From Clavelina lepadiformis (Eukaryota; Chordata; Ascidiacea; Aplousobranchia; Clavelinidae), in contig NC_135243.1 of NCBI RefSeq assembly GCF_947623445.1, positions 20,778,479 to 20,842,478 of the forward strand: a DNA stretch of 64,000 nt, read 5' to 3'. Positions 21,422 through 31,600 of the stretch are shown one piece after another; the first letter of the stretch is position 1; each line of letters starts with the position of its first letter. The notes below the pieces were generated by a model that saw nothing but the letters and a program-made list of their open reading frames with translations, made no database searches and was not told the origin of the DNA. Position numbers and translations under genes: made by a program.

Positions 21422-22091
21422 ATTCAATAAGCATTGATTGTGTTCTGTAACAAATATTCTATCCTGTTAGCGTTAACCACTTCGTATAGTTGTGGTGAAC
21501 GTATAGTTGTGTTGCGGTCATTATGGGTGATTATGGCCACATGGGTCATTATCCGTAAATTCAAACAATCAGATGCTAATGGGTATACGCAGTAACGGTT
21601 TTGTGACTTGTAATAATATATATACTGTTTGGACAATATTTATGATTGTTCCATGTATGCCACCAAGTGCACCAAAACACTCTAAGATAACTGTAATAAC
21701 TGGTACCAAATTCTCGGTAAAAAGAATACAGAATGCTCCTAAGTTAAAAATGTCCAAGGTAAAATGTTAGGTGACATGATTTTATTATTTATTATTCTAA
21801 GGTTTTATAACTAGCTTGAAGCTAAGCAAATAATTCTAAAATTGGAAATTAAAATGATTAGCATTATTGAAAAAAAAACTGAAATGGCATTATTAGTAAC
21901 TTTATACACGCTTAGCAAGGTGGAAGAAAAATCATCTTATGATATTAAATGCCTATTCGTTTTCTCAAAATCATAACATAACATTCTTTTTCGGTTAATT
22001 TGATATGTTTAAAGTCGTGAATATTATTTTGCGAATTCTGATTTTAGTAATACATGGATTAATTGATTTTCAGCTTTTCCGCTGCTTCAAC

Positions 22092-24476
22092 TCAGTCACA
22101 TCTGAACTTCATCGCAGTAACTTTGGGACGAGGACCGCTTGTCCAGTAAATGCTGCGGCCATTTTCACCCCAAAATCCATTGAGTTGGGAATAATAGCAT
22201 GATTTATACCACCACCCTCCTGCTTCACCGTCGTGTTCAGATGCACAGTTGCGGCTGAAATTATAGGCTATACAATTGTCGTGTCTTTCGTTTTGACCAT
22301 TGTGTATTCAGTATTCATGTTTAATGAATAAAAAGCGAATGAAGTTTACCCAAAAGCATCGTTATCTCTGTCCATTGTTGTGAATGGTTGATTGTTGTGA
22401 TATTCAAGACGATCAGTTGCATTTCCGGTGTATCCACCAACATAAAGCCGATAAAGATCGGCCTCGCTATCAACCGAGAATGTGCTATAAAATAAATTAA
22501 ATATATCACTGTAAATGAGTGATACAGTGGTATAGTAATGTATGATCACTCTTAATAAGTTTTCATTTGTTTCCGTGTAAAATGGCTTTTATATTAATAC
22601 AGTAAGAAAGCTTAGTCAGCCAATTTTGTGAAAAAAATGCAATCTAAAAACAGTTTTGACAATATTAAAACAAAAAAGAGGCCTTTATATACATACACAT
22701 TTGAACATAACTCTCGTATATACAATTGCAATTTTACCAGAAAACGGTTTGAACCTAATTCATTAATTTGTTATTCAAAGACAAGTTGCGTATATTAATG
22801 AAAAGCTTATTCCTACAAATAAAAGATATACTTCCCGCTTAATATGGTCTTACCTGTACTTAGCCCAGTAATGATTATCATCAAAATTTTGGAGTTCTAC
22901 TCTCAAATCACATTTTCCTCTGCGAGTGAGCCTGTGAACTGCTTCGAGGCCTGCAAGCAAAATTAATATACAAAGAGTTATTCATTTCATATGTGGTACA
23001 GTATGAACACATTTGATTCATTAGAAAATCGTGAAGTGGTTAGTTATAACCACGTTTTGTTAAATAGAAGCCGTATGCAAACAACATGTTTCAGTGCGTT
23101 TTGCCAGAAAATCAAACAGTTAAAATCGAAAGCAGCACGATGTAAAAAATAAATCTTCTTGGTGAGTTTTCCTGCAAGTCTTCAAAATTGCTTGCGGTAT
23201 CTAGCTATCAGCATGTTATTTCTTTTTTGTAGTAATTGCCGCTTGCATGTTTTAAGACAAAACATACCAAGCCAAAATTCGCCTTCCGAATTCCCAAATC
23301 CGAGTTTATATTCATCCCAGGTCCGCTGGAAGTTGACGCTGCCATCAAATCTTCTTTGAAAAATCTGGTTAATTAATTTTGCGCGTTAATTACTTTAAAT
23401 AAGAAAATGGAATAACATTATTTATAGTTTTGGTATTTATCGGTTACAAGTGAAAATATGTATTGAAAAAGTATACAATGTTTTGCGTCACTTTAACGTG
23501 TTTTACGTGCAAGTGATGATTAATTACGTACGGTCCATCGATCTTCACAAGGAGAGCTCAATTGAGGTTGAGGTTAAGAGGTCAACTAAGAAAGTTTATG
23601 CTCGTACGTAGAGTAGTGAATTTGGTTTAATAATTAAAAGCTTAATTAATTACGTGATTGATTAATTACGTACGGTACGTACGTAACTACGTATGGTCCA
23701 TCGATGTTCACAAGGAGAGGTCAATTGAGGCTGAGGGAGGTCAACTAAGAAAGTTAATGGTCGTACGTAGAGTAGCGAATTTGGTTTAATAATTTTCTTT
23801 ATTATGTACTCACAGTCCATCTGTCTTCACAATAGACTTTCAGGCCGTTGCGAAGAAATTGATTTCCATCCAACAGCGCGTTAGTGCACGAGTCAGGACG
23901 AAAAAAGTCCTCTAAATCTAAAAGACAAAATGAAATTAAAATTGTGGGAGACGCTGAAGACACTATCACAACATAGCCTAAAGCAAAAATAAAACATCAT
24001 GAAATTGTTCAGTGTACACTGTTACGTTGCAAAAATTTCTGCAAATATGCGAGCACAAAACATATAAAAACGTTAACAAACCAATTTAAGGTTTAAGATA
24101 TCCACAATTTTTTCTTCTAACGTTAATTTGAAATTCTTTGAAGTTTAAAGCTTTTCTTCCTTCCAAACATAATTTTTATTTCATCCAAAAACTTACATGC
24201 CAATCTATTGATGATGTCATTGCCGAATGATCCAAGAGCGCAAGATTCTCCTTGAGCACCCTTTTCACCGACTCCTCCAGAATCACCCTTAGATCCCTTG
24301 ATTCCCTGGCTTCCGGATTTTCCTGGGGATCCAATTTCACCTTTATCACCTTTTTGTCTCGAAACATTAGTGACGTCATCATCGCAAACGGTGCTGGTCA
24401 CTTGTCGACATTGTTGAGAATACGTCATGGTGACCCGGTAAGTTACCAGCAACACAAAGCAAGTCAATGTCTTCAT
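22092..24476 (-). CDS. Ficolin-like collagen/fibrinogen-domain lectin
   Basis: Six coding exons with GT-AG borders and matching phases: 24197-24476, 23814-23917, 23268-23364, 22854-22950, 22350-22484, 22092-22284 (906 nt, 301 residues). Residues 1-20 are a signal peptide. Residues 43-78 form twelve collagen Gly-X-Y triplets. The rest is a fibrinogen C-terminal domain with [23 protein letters not shown], the calcium-site motif DRDND, and [15 protein letters not shown] near the end. This layout is that of ficolins, secreted pattern-recognition lectins that in vertebrates and tunicates can feed the lectin complement pathway; function here is inferred. I chose the ATG at 24476 because the TATA box at 24563-24571 lies downstream of the only earlier in-frame start. 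Confidence 0.93.
23517..23794. repeat. Direct duplication in intron 2 of the ficolin-like gene
   Basis: Two copies of about 115 bp (about 23517-23634 and 23683-23794) share GGTCCATCGAT, TTCACAAGGAGAG, CAATTGAGG, GTCAACTAAGAAAGTT and CGTACGTAGAGTAG. They are separated by a TTAATTACGTA-rich linker. The left part resembles the exon-2 end with its donor (23808-23835). Confidence 0.8.
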
Positions 24477-24562
24477 ATTTCTAAAGAACTGGATCAAGAT
24501 ATACTGTTTAGAGTCAGTTTGCTCTGATAATTTTAAACTGATTTCAGAGTGCAAGCACTCCC

Positions 24563-24571
24563 GTATATAAA
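24563..24571 (-). promoter_or_regulatory. TATA box of the ficolin-like gene
   Basis: TTTATATAC on the minus strand, about 90 bp upstream of the chosen ATG at 24476. A start site about 30 bp downstream would leave a short 5' UTR and exclude the upstream ATG at 24584. Confidence 0.6.
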
Positions 24572-24599
24572 GATACCCTTCCACCTAACTTGAAAACAA

Positions 24600-25840
24600 C
24601 TACGGTCTCGCTGGTATGAGATCATGTATACAGCATAAACCGCATTGACGTGTTTTGCTAACTCCCCACGAAACTCCATGACAACGTCAAAATTTTCGTT
24701 AAATTTTTCGACAATACTCCAATTTATCGACAACAACAGTGATGAAAACAGAAAAGGCACTGCCGAGTTTTACGTCAGAAGTGTCATACGCGCTATTTTA
24801 AGCAGTACGTTTTGTGTCAATTTACATTACCTTCAACCTCAAAAACATGTTTTACAGTATTCGTTCCGTCAATGCGGTCAGATTTAAACGTCACGAGTGG
24901 TAAGCGGGATAATGGAAGAAGTTTTAAAGGTTGTTATTGCTAACTTAAAAGTACGTCAGAGGTTTTAATCACAGCTTTATTTCTCATATCTGCTAGTCAT
25001 TTAATGTTTGCGTGACAAAGTGTTTCTTTTAACAATAAAATTTTAGCATTACATAATCACAAAATCACAATCACAATGCTATACATACTCATACAATATA
25101 TGATCACAGAAACTTATGTTAAAGGATTTTTACGCTAAATGCATAAATAAATTTGAAAAAATGGCATTTATCTCTTTACGTATTTCTGCAAAATAAACTG
25201 ACGTAATTCAAAGCAATGACGTTACTATAATAACATATTCAACTTCTTCAGTTTATAACAAAGCCACCTTTATAAGTTGTATTACTTTTCTTACGTAATA
25301 TAAATGTGATAGGTTGTTTGCTCACACTGTGGCAGGATTTGTCAGGTTTATTGTGGCCAGAGATCCAGTGAAGCGAATCAACAAATATGGCATTGATCTA
25401 AAAATGTAGCATAATGCCAAAAAGGGTATTCACTATTCAAGAACGCAGAGGAGAACCGAAATTTCGGCAGAACGAAGCGGGAAAACTGACCAAAATCACC
25501 AACATCAATCAGTCACGTAAACTATAACAAAAGCGGTTATAACTGTTGTTGCACATATTACAGGAAATCTGTAAATTTACTTAGACTACGTTTCTGTTGC
25601 AAGTTGGAACTACTTTAACTTTAATTCAATTATCGTGTTTCCTTATACCGCGGTTTATAAGTAGCTTACTGTTTTATTTACTTTTAAGATACGAATACTT
25701 GCAATAACTTATTAGATTGCATGAGTCAACCGAAATTCCTTCCTCCAAAAATTTGGAACCAAACCGAGTCCTACAAAGCAGCCTACACAAAAACAAAAGA
25801 TTGTCGATTGCGCAACCGTTTACCCATGAGTAAGGTACAA
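24600..25840. other. Intergenic, no gene seen
   Basis: Only short antisense-type ORFs without splice or poly(A) support. I see no repeat ends or RNA genes. Confidence 0.5.
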
Positions 25841-25867
25841 GCATGAACGAGGCTTGCTATAATTCAG

Positions 25868-26242
25868 TTGTCCAGACAGGTCAAGCTTCAGATACACCCG
25901 AGCGTTCAGTTCTTGCGAGTTCCGCTTGTGTGCCGAAATGCGAGCACGCCCACGATTTATAAGTCTTCCGGTCGCGCTCGTCCGCCTTGCACAGAAAGAC
26001 CTGTGGACGCCTTTTCACGTTTGCAATTCCGAAAAGTTTCAGTTGATAAATCACCAATTTTCGATCGTGAACAACTCTTAGTAGACAGGCCTTGGAACAT
26101 GAGAACGTTCTCGACCGGAAATTGCACAAAGGTCTACTCTGTTTCAAACAAGAACAACGGAAACGTTCATTTATTGAATTCTTTCACATTAACAAAGAGT
26201 GATGAAGTTAACAAAAAAGTTACCTTGGTTTCACCAAACTAA
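25868..26242 (+). CDS. Possible exon/ORF of unknown function
   Basis: An open frame of about 125 codons with higher GC than its surroundings, followed by AATAAA at 26376-26381. It has no ATG near its 5' end in this frame, so if coding it must be a 3' exon joined to something upstream, or a decayed copy. The translation is basic with no domain I recognise. The opposite strand is also open over part of it. Treat as a weak candidate. Confidence 0.28.
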   Translation: MSRQVKLQIHPSVQFLRVPLVCRNASTPTIYKSSGRARPPCTERPVDAFSRLQFRKVSVDKSPIFDREQLLVDRPWNMRTFSTGNCTKVYSVSNKNNGNVHLLNSFTLTKSDEVNKKVTLVSPN

Positions 26243-26398
26243 TCTGATTTTTTGCATGATTACAGGCAATCTTGCAACGTAAAGTTTAAATATTTTTTGA
26301 CATCGATTTCGTTGTATCCTAATTTAACACTTCGATTTTTTTATATATATGTTAATCTAATTAGAGCAGTGATTGAATAAAGTAATTCTGTAAGCACT

Positions 26399-27132
26399 TT
26401 GATTAACAAAACGTACCAGAAGCTGTTATGTCACAAATGACGCGTGCGTATTAATGTAACGTGGCTATGCATGACAGTTTGCAAACCACTCTTAGAATGA
26501 TCGCCACAACAGAAACGCTCAAAATGCTTGCGATAACTTTATTGTGTTAAAATATTCGACACATTGTTGATGTATTTCTAAGTGCTGGTTAAAACGTTCA
26601 TTTCAAAAAGTTTATTCGTTCAAATACAAAAATACGCTGAAATACTTCTTCGTAAGCCCGGGTTAATTGGGACAAAACAACCTAGTGTTAAGGCACGATA
26701 CAAACACTGGCGTTGCATATAAATACTAAGTACGATAAAAGCATGAGATAAAGTGGTGAAAGGTCAAATTTAAACTCTCTCAACCACTGAGAGAATGTAT
26801 AAAAGCGTAAAAAATTCATGATGTATATTTTAGGTGTTGCCAATTTAAATTAAACGATAAAAGCACAATTTTAAACGGGTATATTACATACAAACACACG
26901 CATCTGTTAATCTACTACAAATATTGTCAGTTTTGTCTTCTGAACTGGACCGAAGCACCGCAACCTTGTTAAAAAAAATACATTTGATAAAAGATGACGC
27001 TATTCCAAACAAGAACGCACAACGCGTTACGTGACGGTGTATCCATTAGTCAAATCATATTCAAGCAGTAAAGTGGCTAGCTGTAAGCTGTATACATTAA
27101 GCACTGGATAAGACGGTCGTGAAAGTCGACGC
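26399..27132. other. Intergenic, possible TATA box at 26796
   Basis: No ORF of note. TATAAAAG at about 26796-26803 on the plus strand precedes the orphan exon at 27133 by 330 bp and could be its promoter. Confidence 0.3.
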
Positions 27133-27292
27133 ATGGAATCCAAAGATGCGTTACCAGACGTCTTTCACTCTTCGGACAATATTGAAGCAGATTTGAAGTT
27201 CTCTTTAATCATTCGGGAGTTGTCGGGATCATCCATGATCACGCATCTTCTCAAGGATGTTCCTGAGAGACTTCCTAGGAGGCATTCCAAAG
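27133..27292 (+). CDS. Orphan candidate first exon, unknown protein
   Basis: ATG followed by 53 codons (beginning MESKDALPDVF, ending LPRRHSK) and a good donor, AAAG/GTAATA, at 27292. Base composition and residue use look coding. I do not recognise the product, and the following exon was not identified. To the right only minus-strand WNK-like exons are seen, so a following exon would lie within about 1 kb or overlap that gene. Confidence 0.35.
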
Positions 27293-27886
27293 GTAATATT
27301 GATTCCATGTGTCAGTTTTTATATAAATGTCCGTGTCTACAAACTCAGAGTCGTGAAATGACCCTGGTTGAGAATAATAAAGCGCGAAATAACTAAAAGT
27401 CCCCACAACAAGCAACCAGGTTTGCTGCGTTAACAAATTGCACTTTGCACATAAAAATTGTGCATGATTGTTTATAATTAAAGAAGCTTCAGTTGTCACA
27501 TTATGATGCCAATAGAAGCATCCACTAGGTAACACGAATGTCACTACTCACAGGTAATATATAAAGTGAATTTATAAAGCAACAGTATAATTTACAATTG
27601 ACAGTGATCAGCAATATAGTCAGAGGTCACACGCACTGCTAATGGGTGTTCATGAAACTGATTTGGAAGGTAAAAGGTATTATGGTATTACAAAGGTATC
27701 AGAAAAATAAGGCACACATTGACAGGTAAGATACAAGACGATATAAAACGATTAGTTAAACACCTTTGAAAGTGTATAAAACAGTGTGAGAAAGGCTTTT
27801 ATGAAGCTTCAGCAGGTACCTGTACAAATGTAACACATGAAATGAGCAGTGAAATAAATAACAAAGGCACAATGTATCCACTTTAC

Positions 27887-27959
27887 CTGCTACAGACTTC
27901 TTCCGTATTGCTAGTAGTGTGGAAATGTTTGTTATTCAATTTTCCTGATGGTCCATCAT
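27887..27959 (-). other. Possible extra 3' exon after the last CCT-like block
   Basis: A TTTGCAG acceptor and an AGCAG/GTAAAG donor bracket a frame that would be open if entered from the phase-1 donor at 28161. The stop at 28602 in the last block comes before that donor, so any use would need a different isoform. Confidence 0.2.
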
Positions 27960-28160
27960 CTGCAAATCAGTGAAGTCCTGTGCGGAAAGAATTTAACTTA
28001 ACTTTAAATTTAAAAAATTACTTTTCAATGAAACAATAAATTAGATCACATCCGGAATAATCAATATCAAATAACTTGTTCATGAAAATACAAGTCCATT
28101 AATTGTGCCAACAATATGATAGGTATTTTAAAAGTAACTTTACAAGTTTCAGTTACTCAC

Positions 28161-28601
28161 CAACAATCAAAGACGGGCTTTGGTTGCTATTGCTACTCAT
28201 GGTTTGATTTCCTTGATCTTCTACTTCACCATTTTGCAGCTTCTGGATAAAAGCCTGAGAGTTATCTCTATTATGACCGGACACGCTGGAATGGACTGCG
28301 AAGAGAATGATTCATAACTAAGATCGTTTTTTTGCTTAGGTAATGCGTTATCAACTGCATCGTTTTTCGCTGGATGAGAAATTGCAGGGGTTGGTGTATC
28401 CATAAATGATTTAGCTTCTTTGTCAAATGAATTAGCATCTCCCAACGCTAGCTTTGATGGTTCAACAAAAAACTTTTTTCTGCCGTTTTAATTTTTTCGA
28501 GGTGAGTTTCTGGTGCTTTTATAGGTGAAACCTGATAGTGAGATAACTCAGAATAGCAGCTAGTGTCTGGCTTCAATTCTTCCATGTCAGTGTTTCTGCT
28601 T
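28161..28601 (-). pseudogene. Decayed remainder of the third copy of the large WNK exon
   Basis: Homologous to the part of 30881-31487 that follows the CCT-like domain, and it still ends in the conserved donor TTGTTG/GTGAGT. It lies after the TAA at 28602-28604 and contains a frameshift, so it appears to be 3' UTR or dead exon. The protein-coding part before the stop is in good order. Confidence 0.7.
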
Positions 28602-31600
28602 TATATATTTTTTTTTGGCTTCCACACAAACGCGCCTGATTTCTGCTTTAAAAAATTCCTTATGATTTTCTTTCAGAAAATTTTCTTGCATCATTTCGCC
28701 TGCTATATAGTCAGGTGTATCTTCATCAACGATAAACTGGGAACATAAGAAACAAATGGTAATCTCAAGACGAATTTACCAATAACTGTAACGAAAATTA
28801 TCAATATAATAAATGCTAACTTCAACTTACCTTGAATGTGACAGTTTTGAAGTTGTAAGTAGATATGAGGCATTCCACTTCTACCTGATTGTCTTCATTC
28901 TTGCTGAGACGTATAATTTTAAGCTGAGGACTGCGACGCTGTTCAGCACGAACCTGCAGAGAAAGTTGTAATTTTAAACATACACAGCATCAATTGAATT
29001 ATTACCTACACCACATTACAGACATTCATACAGTCACCATAAATGCGTATTAAAGATATTATAATCATGCTAAAATTGATAAAATTTATTAAAGGTCCAC
29101 TGATATCATTACCTCGAGCTGATTATTACGATTAATTAGTCAATTATTATTATATTTATTATCACATTTATTTAATATCATTCAACTGGCTAACCGATTC
29201 TTGAAGCAGATATTAATTTGTAGCAAAGTGGCAAATTTTTAAGTCAAAGTTTTGAACACAAACTCTAGCACTTGACGTGTTTGAACTACCTTTATACCCT
29301 TATCAAACAGCTTGTCTTTAAAAAGCATGTGCGCAAGCGAAATCTTACTCCTTTAAGATATAAGAGTAAAGGAAAACAATTTGGAAGTTAAACGGCTGTG
29401 TATGCAAAACTGATGATTGGCTGTTTATTCCTGCCCTGTATGTATAACAAAAACAATGCTGGAGACAGGGAAGCACATCTCTGGAGCAAGCCAAAGTACC
29501 CATTTATTAAGTGACCTGGTATCAGCCAGTAGGCAAGGGAAGGCTGCTACAGATAAGTGTTAAAATGCAAAACATTGACACCGATTATTATCAGTCTATC
29601 CCAATAATTATATGATCAGCTTTTCAATCACTTAAATTAAGAGAATTAACTTACCGAGCGTTTATAGCTTTGATAGCTAATATTTTAAATAAACTAAATA
29701 CACCAGGTAAGGGATTTTTACTAAGACTGAAAGTTCAAAGTATTACCACAATATAAAATCATCTTTCTACGATAAACATTCAAGATAAAATTGCTAAATA
29801 TGTAAGCTAGGCATATTTTAAAAGTCATGAAATGCATATTGTTACCTTGTCATAAATGGTAGTTAACCTTTTTATAAAATTGCATCGATCTTCTTCCAGT
29901 AAAACGTTCTGCAAAATTAATCTGTTGGCAACATCAGATGCTGATTCCACATTCAGATCAACATTAAAATTGTAATCCTCCTTTTGTATAAAATTTGTTT
30001 AAACAAAACAATTTTTTCAAAACTGAACCAACCAAAAACGTTGTCATTCCATATAAGGACTAGAACTTGAACATCACGTCATGAAGCAGTTTTTGAAATG
30101 TGTTAAAGTGTTTATATTTACCAAGCACAAAAAGATTTTAGACAAACAAAAAACACAAAAACTAGTTTTGGGCATAAAATAGTATGTTTTTAAATGTTGA
30201 AACTTAAGCTTACTAAATGTCAATGTACCTGGCCTTGAATCCTAAGTTGACATTCGATGATGAGTCTTTGCTCATAGCCATCTTTCTGTCTTTCTTCAGC
30301 TCCCACAAGCGATTTTTCACTGGTTTCAATTTCCGAATTTCCAGTTACCCCATCAGTCATCAATGTGTTTCGCTTTTCGTCCACGGCACCAACCTTCAAT
30401 TGAAAAAGCAATTAAATTTTATAATAAGGCAGTACTTAACATAGAGTATAAGTTTTACTTTAATCAGAATAATTCGAAGTTTCCTTTGACGAGCACAATT
30501 TTTTTTTGGAAGTGGGGGCTTTTTGTGAACTTTGTGATCGTTTCCTGACCTATCACCTGTGCCATTGTTGTAGACCTCTTTCTTATGATCTATAGTAGGA
30601 TGTACAAGATTTGATTATTGAACAATTTCCATATTAATTGATGTTAAATGCAGCTGAGAAGTTATAAACAATTCCTAAAACGCATGAGATATAGAGTATG
30701 ATAAATGATTAATTATTTTCAAAAACAAATTAAAATCAAAAAAGAATCTTTCAATGAAATAAAAATCCATGTTCTATGCACACTAGTCAGTATCCAATCA
30801 GGTATTGGTGAAAAAACAAGTCAACTAATTGTGCCAACATTAATATGACCAGAATCAAAAGTAAAGTTTGATACACTCACCAACAATCAAAGACGGGCTC
30901 TGGTTGTTATTGCTACTCATGGTTTGCTTCCCTTGATGTTCTACTTCAGCATGTTGGGAAAAAGCTTGAGGGTTATTTCCATTGCGATCAGACACGCTCA
31001 AAATGGACTGCGAAGAGAACGACTCATAATCAAGATCGTTTTTTTGCTTTGGTGATGCCATATCAACTGGATTGTCTTTGGCTGGATGAGAAATCACAGG
31101 AGTTGGTGAATCCATAAATGATTTAGCTTTTTTTTCAAAAGTAATAGCGTCTCCCAATGCTGGCCTTGATGGTTCAATATTGAAGCTATTTTCTGCTGCT
31201 TTCATTTCTTCGAAGTGAGTTTCTGGTGCTGGTATGTCGCCACTCTTTGTCTTTGAGTCAGCTGCCAGGACAGGAACGGGTGAAATAGGAAGATAAGATG
31301 ATTCAGGGCAGCTTGTGTCTGGCTTCAATTTTTCCATGTCAGTGTTTCTGCTTTTAATTTTTGTTTTAGTTTTCCCACAAACGCGCCTGATTTCTGCTTT
31401 AAAAAATTTCTTATGATTTCCTTTCAGAAAATTTGCTTGCTTCATTTCGCCTGCTATATAGTCAGGTGTATCTTCATCAATGATAAACTGGGAACATAAG
31501 AAACAAATGGTAATCTCAAGACAAATTTAGCAACAACTGTAACGAAAATTATCAATACAACAAATGCTAACTTCAACTTACCTTGAATGAGACAGTTCTA

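Noticed and set aside
24123-24584. Longer N terminus of the ficolin-like protein starting at 24584
   Set aside because: The upstream ATG lies 5' of the TATA box, and the ATG at 24476 begins a proper signal peptide.
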